The position numbers and the translations under genes are program-made. Source: [Eubacterium] saphenum (GTDB taxonomy: Bacteria; Bacillota; Clostridia; Peptostreptococcales; Anaerovoracaceae). Taken from it: a stretch of 64,000 nt of DNA. The stretch spans positions 62,001 through 126,000 of the forward strand of contig SFHC01000004.1 of NCBI GenBank assembly GCA_004555725.1, written 5' to 3'. The notes under the pieces are model-generated. The model saw only the letters and a program-made list of their open reading frames with translations, had not been told where the DNA came from and did no database searches. The stretch's first letter is position 1; each line of letters begins with the position of its first letter. Below, piece by piece: positions 1-9,370 of the stretch.

Positions 1-1368
1 AATTTTTGAAGTCACATCAACTGTATTTAACACATGAATTTCCACAGATCCATTTGATTCGTTATAGAGCTTAAGTGCCTGTCCCAGCGTCTTTACCGCT
101 TTATCTGATGCTGTGCCGTCATTTTTATTGGCTCCATTTTTCGGATCAAGATAAACTGCTGCCTTCAAACAGCGCAATACAATCTTATCTCCTGATTGTT
201 CTAACGACACTTTAGAATTGGTTAATCCCTGTACATGATAAAGAGCATCTGTAGTATAATTTTTATCCATCAATGCTTTAACCTTGTCACTGCCACTGTC
301 AGCAATGGTGTAATCATCCTCCAGTGTACCGTCATTCAGCTCACTCAGCACCTCACCCGGCAGCTGAAATTTCAGTTCATCCGCATCAAATCCGTTCTCA
401 AGCGAAACCTTCGCGTCCTTGTTCTGTTCAACAATACTCAATGTAAGCGGAGATACCGGGCTTCCGGATTTATAATTTCCTGACAAGGTCATCGATCCGC
501 TATTATAGAAAGAGTACCCCGAACCCCAGGAACCATATAAATTAATTTTTGTTCCCGTATTGTCCAGAGTCACATTCCCCGCATTGATGATGCCAGCGAC
601 TAACACCGCTTCACCAGCTTTTTCCTGTTTTGCCCACACTTCATCTACTTCAGACAAGCGGTCTAATCTCTGTAATCTTTCCCCAGTCGGCTGATTGACA
701 ATCTGAACCGTACTCCCGGACTCCACTTTAATGGAATATGCATACTCACTGTTCGGATCTTTCATAACCTGGTGTGCGTTCAGATTCAGCGTAATATTCT
801 TACCAGATGGGATAACAATTCCGTTCGTACTTCTGCTATTGATCTGGTCATTAACATTTTCAATGACTTTTCCCACATCGCGCAGCAGCGTAATGGTAGC
901 GCCGTCCTTTGCTGCACTCAGGGCCTCGCCGAACGTCTTATATTTAGTTTCACCGATGCAGGCTTCATCGTCTCCATCAAAAGCAATTGAACGCTCCAGA
1001 TCCAGCTTTTTTTCAAGCGCGGTTTTCTCACCCGTGCTGCTGTTTTCGGCCGATTCTTTTGCGGTTTCCGAACTGTCGCCGGCAACATTCAGATAATTCT
1101 GCTGCTCAGAAGAAGGCTGAATTGCTTTTTCCGCACCCTGATTAACTTCTTTTTCTTCGGTTTTCTGTTCCGCGGCCTCACTGCCGGTGTCTCCTGTGCC
1201 CGTGTTCCCTTTGTCCACGGACTGGGACGCGGATGCCGCAGGCTGTGTGCCTCCGTCGGTACCGTCTGCCAGCGCGCTTGCCGGCATAAACATAACCGCC
1301 ATCATGACGGTGAGTGACAAGACCAGCAGTTTCCGCCAGCCGGAGCTCTTCTCGTGTTTCCCTTTCAT
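1..1368 (-). CDS. Secreted surface protein, beta-helix/adhesin-like, truncated at window edge
   Basis: 456 residues are visible and the C-terminus lies beyond position 1. The protein opens with a Sec signal peptide: basic start, hydrophobic stretch LLVLSLTVMMAVMFM, then an ASALA|DG cleavage site near residue 35. A low-complexity Gly/Ser/Thr/Glu linker follows (to about residue 110). After that come motifs such as YKTFGEALSAAKDGATITLL and, near the cut end, VYLDPKNGANKNDGTASD. Both are typical of right-handed beta-helix surface proteins of Firmicutes (DUF1565-like). The start at 1366-1368 follows AAGGAG at good distance. It is the only gene behind the c-di-GMP-type riboswitch at 1441-1530. A cell-wall or S-layer anchor would be in the missing part. 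The exact ligand or substrate cannot be stated. Confidence 0.8.
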   Translation of the reverse strand, partial: MKGKHEKSSGWRKLLVLSLTVMMAVMFMPASALADGTDGGTQPAASASQSVDKGNTGTGDTGSEAAEQKTEEKEVNQGAEKAIQPSSEQQNYLNVAGDSSETAKESAENSSTGEKTALEKKLDLERSIAFDGDDEACIGETKYKTFGEALSAAKDGATITLLRDVGKVIENVNDQINSRSTNGIVIPSGKNITLNLNAHQVMKDPNSEYAYSIKVESGSTVQIVNQPTGERLQRLDRLSEVDEVWAKQEKAGEAVLVAGIINAGNVTLDNTGTKINLYGSWGSGYSFYNSGSMTLSGNYKSGSPVSPLTLSIVEQNKDAKVSLENGFDADELKFQLPGEVLSELNDGTLEDDYTIADSGSDKVKALMDKNYTTDALYHVQGLTNSKVSLEQSGDKIVLRCLKAAVYLDPKNGANKNDGTASDKAVKTLGQALKLYNESNGSVEIHVLNTVDVTSKI

Positions 1369-1411
1369 GACTCTTCTCCTTTTCAGATGATACAACTGCT
1401 GCGATCCCAGA

Positions 1412-1449
1412 CAAAAGAAAAAGCCGCCAAGAGGGTAGCTCTGGCAGCT
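1412..1449 (-). terminator. Intrinsic terminator, expression platform of the riboswitch
   Basis: On the minus strand AGCTGCCA (1442-1449) pairs with TGGCGGCT (1422-1429), with one G-U pair, and a T-rich run (TTTTCTTTT) follows at 1412-1421. The 5' arm is the same sequence that closes the 3' side of the aptamer. Aptamer and terminator are therefore mutually exclusive, which points to ligand-induced antitermination (ON switch). Confidence 0.75.
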
Positions 1450-1530
1450 GGCTGTCTCGCCCGGTTCATCTGGCTCATCCGGCGAGACCCTGTAGTTTTG
1501 CGTCTCAGCATCACTGCTGATTTGCTATTT
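1441..1530 (-). promoter_or_regulatory. Cyclic di-GMP-I (GEMM) riboswitch aptamer
   Basis: The minus strand holds the hallmark elements in order. First comes a hairpin TCAGCA-GTGA-TGCTGA (1505-1520) with a GNRA tetraloop. Directly after it is GACGCAAA (1497-1504), then CTACAGGG, then an 8-bp stem GTCTCGCC/GGCGAGAC (1481-1488 with 1454-1461), then AGCCAGCTGCC. This is the c-di-GMP-I layout: P2 with tetraloop, GACGCAAA junction, P3 and the closing strand. The P1 closing pairs look weak (GCA/TGC only). It lies about 75 nt upstream of the start codon of the surface protein. Confidence 0.8.
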
Positions 1531-1589
1531 TCTTTTATGATTTCCTTCTTAATTCATTTATCTGTACGCATATCGCAACTATGCTGTTT

Positions 1590-1620
1590 ATAATGTTATC
1601 ACTTTTTGTTCTTCAGTCAA
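1590..1620 (-). promoter_or_regulatory. Candidate promoter for the riboswitch-surface protein transcript
   Basis: TTGACT (1615-1620) and CATTAT (1590-1595) on the minus strand are spaced 19 bp, slightly long. The transcript would begin about 50 nt before the aptamer. Confidence 0.35.
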
Positions 1621-2026
1621 GACAGCAAACCAATAAAATTGTCCCTGTGGCTAAAATTCCTGACGCCTATGTTATATCTGACTCTTTACCCTGATCCATG
1701 TGAACCGTCGGCATCCGGAAATAGCCGTTCTCACGCATCTACGCACAAGCAGAGAAAATCTGTCCTTACAAATGGCTCATCCCGTAATCCCCGGCCATAT
1801 TCCCACGCACAAACAGAGGGCTGCGCGCTCGGAACCGCATTCTTTATGGGTTTCCTGCATGCGCAGCCCCCTGCCTTTCGGAGGTTGTCCGTTCTTGTGT
1901 TTCAGAAGACGGACTGCTTATTCATCTTGTGTGCTTGGGATATAGCGTATTCTTTTTTGATAACCTGGTTTTTACATATTCGCATTATACGGCGGCGCGG
2001 TGCTTAGGCGTGATGCTCAGCAGGTT
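1621..2026. other. Non-coding gap between addB-like gene and surface protein leader
   Basis: No gene is supported here. The one clear structure is a 9-bp perfect inverted repeat GGGCTGCGC/GCGCAGCCC (1818-1826 with 1861-1869) around a 34-nt loop. It has no T-run on either strand, so it is not a convincing terminator. addA, which usually follows addB, is not here. Confidence 0.5.
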
Positions 2027-5000
2027 TCAGCGATGCCGGATAATGTTATATTTATTCCCCTTAAACGCAGGGTCAAAACGGCATATGCTCTTGTATTCAC
2101 AATACTTGCAGGCGGTATCGTCTCCGTTTTTCATCGGATGGATGTCGATATTGCCCTGATGCATCTCGGTGATCAGTTCGGTTACTTTCCCGGCTACTTC
2201 TTCCTGCAGTTTCTGGAAATCCTCTTCAGAAATCAGTGTACCGCTTTTTCCGAGTTCTCCGCTTTTTAGTTTCTTTACGGCAACAACGGAAGACGATTCT
2301 TTGGGCATCAGTTCTCCGGCGACTTCGCGCACGGTTTCCGGGTCGTCCAGGAGCAGACCGCTCAACTTAAAACGGCTCTGGATTTCTTTTTCGATCTGCA
2401 GCTTCAGCTGATCGGAGATTCCGCCGGCAATCGGCTGACTCCCGGCATCGACGCGCGGCTCCTGAATATGGAAATAGAATACGCCTGCCGGACGGCGGGT
2501 CCGTTCTTCCGCTGCCTGCATATACACCATGAGCTGGAGGCTGTATCCGGCGCGGATTTCTTCTACATCCAACTTATGTTCGCTGGATTTATAGTCGATG
2601 ATCTTGATTCTGCCGTTCTGCAGGATATCCAGCCGGTCGATCTGTCCTTCAATCAGTACAACGGTTCCGTCATCCAGAACGATGCGGATCGGAGCAATCT
2701 CCGCGCCCGGGCCGAACCGGACTTCAAACTGGCTGGACTGCACGGCGCCCTGACGGACATGATCGACCAGTGCGCGGATGGTGTCAACACAGGCTTCCTG
2801 CATGCGAGAGGAACGGTACCGCTCACGTCCGCCATAGAAAAACAGTCCTTCCCGGTATACTTCTGATTCCTGGCGGATCGACTGCTCGACAAGCTCCCGG
2901 CAGTCTTCTTCACTGACGCTGTCCCAGATTCCGCGCCGGCTCAATTCTGCCGTAACGTCCATAATGCAGCGGTGATACATATCGCCGATTTCTCTTCCGC
3001 CGGCCTCAAACATTCTGCGCTCCGCCGGCGCCAGTCCGAACTGGACATAATAGGAAAACGGGCACCTGGAAAACCGCTCCAGACGCGACGCGCTGAGCGC
3101 CAGATAATCCTTCCCTTCTTTTTTCCGGAACAGCAGGCCGGTCAGTTTCGGATCCAGGCGCGGCGGCCGGTTCTGGAACCGCAGACCTTCTTCCATCCGC
3201 TCTTCGGCTTCCGGCATGTGTTCTCTGTACCACTGACGAACACCATTCCAGACCGAATCAATCGTCTTTCCGTCCCGGTATGCTTCATTCATTCTCCGGG
3301 TCAGGTGGCGCAGTGTGCTCAACTTTCCCGCAACCAGACTGTCGTCGCTCTCTTCATTCAAAATATCGCGGTGAACCGGAAGCTGCGGGAACAGTTCTTT
3401 CATGACGCCGACCAGTTCAGACGCGCGCATCTGCGCGCCTTCCATGTCCGCGTTGGCCCAGCTGATCCAGAGCACCTCCGACGGCGCAGAAAAATTACGG
3501 TAAATGGCCAGTCTCTCCTCCTGCACCCGGACGCTGTCGATCTTGCAGATCTGGTGGCCAAAATCAGCCAGTTCTTCCAGTTCATCGATGCCAAACAGGC
3601 CGTCGTCTGCAGGACCCGCCGGGAGCACGCCCTCATTGGCGCCGAGTATAATCAGCGCGCGCACAGACGCGGTGCGGGTTCTCTGCATCGTTCCCATAAC
3701 CAGATCATCCACGGTCGATGGAAGCACGCCGATCTCCGCCTGCTGCAGGCCGGCCGTAAGCAATTCGATAAACGCACTTCCCTGAAATTCGTCTTCTCCT
3801 GCCAGCGCGTCAATCTGCTCCAGGAGGCCCGTGATCATCGTCCAGATCTGGGCCGTCTCATCCGCCGCAGTCTGCAGGCCGTTTTCCGCCTGCAGCTGCA
3901 TCAGACGATCCATACGTTCCTCAAACTGCATATCTTCTGTCAGGAACAGGTAAAATGCACGGATAAATTCACGATTGGTCTGCTTTTTCCGAAAAACCGT
4001 CTCAAGCCCATGAAACAGCTCCGCCACTCGCGCCCGGAGGTGATCCAGCTCAGCCAGCCCGTCTGGCCCGTACTCCGATTCCCCCTTCTGGAACGGGCGC
4101 ATCCACATGCTTCCCCGAACCCGGTACTTCAGCACATAATTTTCCAGACGTTCGATCTCATCACTTGTAAAGTCCGACAGTCCGGACTTCAGCGCGCGGA
4201 TGATTTCCCGGGTATTCCAGCGCTTTTCCACGGCATTCAGCATCGCCAGAATGCAGACGGCCGCAGGAGAATCCAGAATGCTCCTCTTGGCATCCATAAA
4301 CAGCGGAAGTCCGTATTCTTCAAACACCCTTTCTGCCGCCGCGCTTCTGGACGCGTCGTTGCAGACCACAGCGATATCACGGTAGCGGTACCCGCAGTCC
4401 CTGAGCAGATGCAGAATAAACGCAGCGGCGGATTCCGCCTCATTATGCGGATTTGCGGCCTCTGTCAGAAGAATGCCTTCCGGACATTCCGGATACGGAC
4501 GGATCACCGGCGCAAACATCTCACGCTCCATATACTGAAGCGCGGGCGCACGGTTTTCTCTTCTCATCGATATGCCGTTTTCCATTTCCGGGATCCTGGC
4601 GATCTCGCCAACCGGGCAACCTTCTTCCTCTGCGCGTTTCAGCAGATTTGCCTGCACCGTCTGCGTCAGCGAAAACAAGTCCTCATCCTTGCACCGTTCA
4701 TCTTTTGTCAGAACAACATTCACAGACTCGGCAGAATGCATGATTCCCTGCAGAACATCCAGGGATTTCGGCGCAAAACTGTCGAATCCGTACACCCAGA
4801 CCCGGCTCCCGCGGATCAGGGACGACCGGCGCATCTGTCCGGCGTAAAGGCTGACATAATCCTCAGAATCGGTGTATTTCCCGGCGACGGCTTCCTGGTA
4901 GCGCGCGTAAATCCGCTGCAGATCAGCCAGTTTCCGCTGCAGAAGGCTCCCTTCCGGGACGTCTTTCATGATCAGTTCCAGTGTTTCCGGCGTCACCCCG

Positions 5001-5389
5001 TACTGTTTCATCTGTGAAATGAAATCATTCGTCATCTCAATAAACGAGCTGCGGCCGCGGCTTTCCCGGAACACTTCCAGGTTCTTTCCTTCCTCTGAGA
5101 TAATCCGTGTCAGAAGCATCTGACGTCCGTATTTATCGACAAAAGGAAGCCGGGACCAGCCGGTTTCCTGCAAGACCGTATGGCCGAGATGAGACAGGCT
5201 GTAAATATCCAGCCCGAGCAGGACATCTGTCTGCAGACATTCTGCCGCACGGCGTTCAGCTTCCAGGGTATACTGATCCGGAACCAGAACGATGACCCGG
5301 CGGTCTGGTCCGTATCCCTGCTTGCGGATTCTGGTGTAGATAAATCTTTCCTTATCCAGGCATTCTCTGCTGTAATATATGTTTAACAT
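2027..5389 (-). CDS. addB: AddB-like PD-(D/E)XK nuclease subunit
   Basis: 1120 residues, close to the usual AddB length (about 1150). AddB is the second subunit of the AddAB helicase-nuclease that processes double-strand breaks for recombination. The C-terminal nuclease is clear: GQIDRLDI, then IKIIDYKSSEHK and a downstream QLMVYM. The iron-sulfur cysteines are present: one in RFSRCPFSYY and three in CKYCEYKSIC near the end. The N-terminus (MLNIYYSRECLDKERF) lacks the GxxGxGKT Walker A seen in classical AddB. The start follows AGGAG at 7 nt. No addA is adjacent, so the partner must lie elsewhere or be absent. Confidence 0.85.
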   Translation of the reverse strand: MLNIYYSRECLDKERFIYTRIRKQGYGPDRRVIVLVPDQYTLEAERRAAECLQTDVLLGLDIYSLSHLGHTVLQETGWSRLPFVDKYGRQMLLTRIISEEGKNLEVFRESRGRSSFIEMTNDFISQMKQYGVTPETLELIMKDVPEGSLLQRKLADLQRIYARYQEAVAGKYTDSEDYVSLYAGQMRRSSLIRGSRVWVYGFDSFAPKSLDVLQGIMHSAESVNVVLTKDERCKDEDLFSLTQTVQANLLKRAEEEGCPVGEIARIPEMENGISMRRENRAPALQYMEREMFAPVIRPYPECPEGILLTEAANPHNEAESAAAFILHLLRDCGYRYRDIAVVCNDASRSAAAERVFEEYGLPLFMDAKRSILDSPAAVCILAMLNAVEKRWNTREIIRALKSGLSDFTSDEIERLENYVLKYRVRGSMWMRPFQKGESEYGPDGLAELDHLRARVAELFHGLETVFRKKQTNREFIRAFYLFLTEDMQFEERMDRLMQLQAENGLQTAADETAQIWTMITGLLEQIDALAGEDEFQGSAFIELLTAGLQQAEIGVLPSTVDDLVMGTMQRTRTASVRALIILGANEGVLPAGPADDGLFGIDELEELADFGHQICKIDSVRVQEERLAIYRNFSAPSEVLWISWANADMEGAQMRASELVGVMKELFPQLPVHRDILNEESDDSLVAGKLSTLRHLTRRMNEAYRDGKTIDSVWNGVRQWYREHMPEAEERMEEGLRFQNRPPRLDPKLTGLLFRKKEGKDYLALSASRLERFSRCPFSYYVQFGLAPAERRMFEAGGREIGDMYHRCIMDVTAELSRRGIWDSVSEEDCRELVEQSIRQESEVYREGLFFYGGRERYRSSRMQEACVDTIRALVDHVRQGAVQSSQFEVRFGPGAEIAPIRIVLDDGTVVLIEGQIDRLDILQNGRIKIIDYKSSEHKLDVEEIRAGYSLQLMVYMQAAEERTRRPAGVFYFHIQEPRVDAGSQPIAGGISDQLKLQIEKEIQSRFKLSGLLLDDPETVREVAGELMPKESSSVVAVKKLKSGELGKSGTLISEEDFQKLQEEVAGKVTELITEMHQGNIDIHPMKNGDDTACKYCEYKSICRFDPAFKGNKYNIIRHR

Positions 5390-5475
5390 GATTACTCCTG
5401 CTGACTGCTGAAAATAAAGAAAACGGGAACCGCGCTCTGACGATTTTTCCTCAAAACACGGTTCCCGGTCATATT

Positions 5476-6577
5476 TTACTGCAGCTGTTTCAGTTCTTCA
5501 TTGATGAAATCGTCAATATCTCCATCCATAACGGCGTTTACATTTCCTGTTTCCGCCCCGGTCCGGTGATCTTTCACCAGCGTATACGGCTGGAAAATGT
5601 AAGATCGGATCTGGGATCCCCAGGCAATCTGGGAGAAATCTCCCTGCAGCTCTTTCAGGGTTTCCTTATGTTCCTGTTCTTTCAGCTCCATGAGCTTGGC
5701 GTACAGGATTTTCATGGCGACCTCTTTATTCTGGTGCTGGCTCCGCTCGTTCTGGCAGGTGACCACGATATGCGTCGGAAGATGCGTGATGCGGATGGCC
5801 GAATCCGTCTTATTGACATGCTGCCCGCCCGCTCCGCTGCTCCGGTACGTGTCGATGCGCAGATCTTCAGGACGGATCTCTACAGAGAGATCGTCGTCAA
5901 TCTGCGGGGTGACCTCCAGGGACGCAAAGGACGTCTGCCGCTTTCCGGCCGTATTAAACGGAGAAATTCTTACCAGACGGTGAACGCCCTTCTCAAATTT
6001 CATCAGGCCGTACGCGTTCTCGCCGTTGACAAAAAATGTCGCGCCCTTGATCCCGGCCTCTGTATCGTCCTGCAGGTCTACAATCTCTGTTTCGAAGCCC
6101 TTGGATGACGCCCAGCGTGTGTACATTCTCAGCAGCATTTCTGCCCAGTCCTGCGCGTCGACCCCGCCGGCGCCCGCGTGAATCGTCACGATGGCGCTGT
6201 TATGATCGTATTTCCCTGTCAGGAGCGTCTCTCTGCGGAACTCCGCAAACTCTTTTTTTACCCTGCGGAAGCTGCGGAGGATTTCTTTTGCTTCCTCTTC
6301 ATCCTCCATTTCTTCCGCAAGTTCGACATACTCTTCAATGTCGTCGATTTCCTTTTCCAGCTGTTCATACTGCTCGATCTTTTTATCGATCGCAGTCTTT
6401 TCTTTGATCACCTTCTGCGCAGACTCCGTATCATTCCAGAAGTCCGGATCCAGTGTCTTCTCAGTAAGTTTCTTTGACTGTTCCCTCAGACCCGCCAGGT
6501 CAAAGGGACTCACCTACCTCTAAAATTCCGGCCCTCAGGTCCGGGAGCTCCTGTTTTACAGGCTCCAGCTTAAGCAT
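5476..6577 (-). CDS. prfB: Peptide chain release factor 2, programmed +1 frameshift
   Basis: RF2 releases finished peptides at UGA and UAA. The start at 6575-6577 follows GAGGAGGAAC and opens a 25-codon frame (MLKLEPVKQELPDLRAGILE...) that ends in an in-frame TGA at 6500-6502 after CTT. The slippery sequence CTTTGAC and an SD-like AGGTGAG three nt upstream match the universal prfB frameshift. A +1 shift gives LDLAGLRE and continues to 5476, about 366 residues in all. The peptidyl-release motif GAGGQHVNK and the anticodon-like SPF tripeptide (RISPFNTAG) are visible. The start overlaps the secA stop by 8 nt, so the two are co-transcribed. RF2 level would be autoregulated by frameshifting. Confidence 0.95.
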
Positions 6578-9350
6578 GTCCGTTCCTCCTCTCAGCCTCG
6601 AGGTCTTTTTTCATGCAGCAGTTCTTATATTTCTTTCCGCTTCCGCACGGGCACGGATCGTTTCTGCCGACCTTCGGACGTTCTCTCTTATATGTAACCG
6701 GCTTATTCTCTCTTTCCGGAATCATATTCTCTTCCTGCGGCGCACCCTGCAGATCAGAACGGTCATCGATGTACTCATCCTTACGTTCACCGCTGATTTC
6801 TGCGACTGCGTGACGCTCAGCGTTAGTTTCCAGAGTCACGCTGTAGCAGTAGGAGACAGTCTCCGCAGTGATCTCTCCGATCATCGCGTCGAACATGTCA
6901 AATCCTTCCTTGGCGTAAGCGGCAACCGGATCCTGCTGTCCCAGCGCACGGAGTCCGATTCCTTCACGCAGCTGATCCATTGCGTCGATATGATCCATCC
7001 AGAGGTTGTCTACGACTCGGAGCAGAATCATGCGCTCAACTTCACGCATCCGGTCGATTCCAATCTCTTCTTCCTTCTTGACATAGAGGTTTTCAAACTC
7101 TGCATACAGATCTTCCTTCAGAGAATCCTCCGTCATTACTGCAAGTTCATCCGCAGAATACTCTTCTTTCGGGACAAACATCGGCGTAATGCGGCGCAGA
7201 GATTTATTCATCGCCTCAAAATCCCATTCCTCCGGGAACTTGGACGCAACCGTCGCCTGCTCAACCGCATTGTCGATCAGCGTATGCGTCATGCCCATGA
7301 TATATTCTCGCAGATCTTCTCCGAACAGCACTCTTCTGCGCTCGCCGTAGATAATCTCTCTCTGCTTGTTCATGACGTTATCATACTGCAGGACGTATTT
7401 ACGGATGCCGAAGTTTCTGCCCTCGACTTTCTTCTGCGCGTTTTCAATGGACTTGGTCAGCATACCTGCTTCAATCGGCTCGTCCTCTTCCAGGCCCATC
7501 TTATCCACAAATTTCTGCATGCGCTCGCCGCCGAACAGTCTCATCAGATCGTCTTCCAGAGAAATGAAGAACTGAGTTGTACCCGGGTCTCCCTGACGTC
7601 CGGCACGGCCTCGCAGCTGATTATCGATACGTCTGGATTCATGGCGCTCTGTACCGATAATGCAGAGTCCGCCGAGCTTAACGACCTCATCATGTTCTTT
7701 ATCATGCTCTTCCTTGAACTTCTTCAGATATTCGTTATAGGCGTCTCTGGCCTTGTTCATCTCCGGATCATCCGATTTGGTGAATCCTGTCGCAAAACTG
7801 ATCTGCTCATCGGTATATCCGTTCTTGCGCATTTCTTTACGCGCGTCAAAATCCGGGTTTCCGCCGAGCAGAATATCGGTACCACGTCCGGCCATGTTGG
7901 TCGCGATGGTTACCGCGCCCTTGCGTCCGGCCTGGGCGACAATCTCCGCCTCGCGCTCATGCTGCTTGGCATTCAGTACGTTATGCGGAATACCCTTCTT
8001 GTCCAGCATATCACTGATCAGCTCGGATTTTTCAATGGAAATCGTACCGACCAGCACCGGCTGTCCTGTCTCGTGCACTTCTGCCACACGGTTTGCAATG
8101 GCCTTGAATTTACCGCGTTCTGTCTGGTACACGGAATCCTGAAGGTCTTTACGGATAACCGGCTTGTTTGTCGGAATGACGACGACATCCATGTTGTAAA
8201 TATCACGGAACTCGTCTTCCTCCGTCTTTGCTGTACCGGTCATTCCGGCGAGCTTGTCGTACATTCTGAAGTAGTTCTGCAGGGTGATGGTCGCCAAAGT
8301 CTTAGACTCGGAACGGACCAGAACATGCTCCTTGGCCTCGATGGCCTGATGCAGTCCGTTGCTGTAGCGGCGTCCGTACATCAGACGTCCGGTGAACTCA
8401 TCGACGATGACGATCTCTCCGTCCTTGACGATGTAGTCTTTGTCTCTCTTCATCATGTATTCTGCGCGGAGGGCTTCCTGAACGTTATGGTTGATCTCCA
8501 TGTTTTCAGGATCGGCAAAGTTTTCCAGGTCAAAGTAGTCCTCGGCCTTGGCAACACCGGCATCGGTCAGCGCGATCTGTTCATCCTTTTCCTCGATCTC
8601 GTAATCGTCTTTCTTGGTCAGCGTTCTGACAAAATCATCCGCTTTGCGGTAGAGATCAGTGGACTTGGTGCCTTCTCCGGAAATGATCAGCGGAGTTCTG
8701 GCTTCATCGATGAGAATAGAGTCGACCTCGTCGACGATCGCGTAATGCAGTTCGCGCTGGGTCAGCTCTTCCTGGTATGTCACCATGTTGTCTCTCAGAT
8801 AGTCAAAACCGAACTCGTTATTGGTTCCGTATGTGACATCTGCGCGGTAAGCCGCTTTACGTTCTTCTTCAGAAATTCCATGAATGACGCAGCCGACGCT
8901 CAGTCCGAGGAAAGTATAGACTTTTCCCATCCATTCGGAGTCACGCTTGGCCAGGTAGTCATTGACCGTGACAACGTGAACGCCCTTGCCTTCCAGCGCA
9001 TTCAGATAAACCGGCAGCGTAGCGACCAGGGTCTTTCCTTCACCGGTTTTCATCTCGGCGATTCTTCCCTGATGCAGGACGATTCCTCCGATAATCTGTA
9101 CGTGGAACGGTTTCATGCCCACACTTCTGTACGCGCCTTCACGGGCAACCGCAAAAGCCTCCGGCAGAATATCATCCAGCGTCTCACCATTCTTCAGACG
9201 TTCCTTAAAGTACGGTGTCTTCGCTTTCAGCTCCTCGTCGGAAAGCGCTGAGATCTCCTCATCATACGCTTCAACTTTCGCTGCGATCTTTTCAACTTTC
9301 CGGATCTCTTTCTTATTCAGGTCACCGAAAATTTTCTCCATTAAACTCAT
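6570..9350 (-). CDS. secA: Preprotein translocase ATPase SecA
   Basis: 926 residues. SecA is the motor ATPase that drives preproteins through SecYEG. It has Walker A (GEGKTLVA), Walker B (DEVDSILIDEARTPLIISG), the preprotein-binding region and the MAGRGTDI helicase motif. The C-terminal zinc tail GRNDPCPCGSGKKYKNCC binds SecB or the ribosome. An AGGAGG lies 9 nt before the start. It sits in a CorC-secA-prfB operon with a 20-nt gap upstream and an 8-nt overlap downstream. hpf, the usual upstream neighbour in Firmicutes, is replaced by the CBS-domain membrane protein. Complete and ordinary. Confidence 0.97.
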   Translation of the reverse strand: MSLMEKIFGDLNKKEIRKVEKIAAKVEAYDEEISALSDEELKAKTPYFKERLKNGETLDDILPEAFAVAREGAYRSVGMKPFHVQIIGGIVLHQGRIAEMKTGEGKTLVATLPVYLNALEGKGVHVVTVNDYLAKRDSEWMGKVYTFLGLSVGCVIHGISEEERKAAYRADVTYGTNNEFGFDYLRDNMVTYQEELTQRELHYAIVDEVDSILIDEARTPLIISGEGTKSTDLYRKADDFVRTLTKKDDYEIEEKDEQIALTDAGVAKAEDYFDLENFADPENMEINHNVQEALRAEYMMKRDKDYIVKDGEIVIVDEFTGRLMYGRRYSNGLHQAIEAKEHVLVRSESKTLATITLQNYFRMYDKLAGMTGTAKTEEDEFRDIYNMDVVVIPTNKPVIRKDLQDSVYQTERGKFKAIANRVAEVHETGQPVLVGTISIEKSELISDMLDKKGIPHNVLNAKQHEREAEIVAQAGRKGAVTIATNMAGRGTDILLGGNPDFDARKEMRKNGYTDEQISFATGFTKSDDPEMNKARDAYNEYLKKFKEEHDKEHDEVVKLGGLCIIGTERHESRRIDNQLRGRAGRQGDPGTTQFFISLEDDLMRLFGGERMQKFVDKMGLEEDEPIEAGMLTKSIENAQKKVEGRNFGIRKYVLQYDNVMNKQREIIYGERRRVLFGEDLREYIMGMTHTLIDNAVEQATVASKFPEEWDFEAMNKSLRRITPMFVPKEEYSADELAVMTEDSLKEDLYAEFENLYVKKEEEIGIDRMREVERMILLRVVDNLWMDHIDAMDQLREGIGLRALGQQDPVAAYAKEGFDMFDAMIGEITAETVSYCYSVTLETNAERHAVAEISGERKDEYIDDRSDLQGAPQEENMIPERENKPVTYKRERPKVGRNDPCPCGSGKKYKNCCMKKDLEAERRNGHA

Positions 9351-9370
9351 TCTGCCTGAGTCCTCCTTTT

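Noticed and set aside
1606..2269. Several small plus-strand frames between the riboswitch and addB
   Set aside because: Short, overlapping, compositionally odd, no SD, no family resemblance.
2972..5017. Long open frame (681 codons) on the plus strand opposite the AddB gene
   Set aside because: It has no SD, no recognisable domain, and an Arg/His/Gln-rich sequence typical of the complement of a biased coding strand.
6474..9251. Open frame of 925 codons on the plus strand opposite secA
   Set aside because: It mirrors almost the whole secA gene and reflects codon bias (few codons whose complement is a stop). secA itself is complete and conserved.
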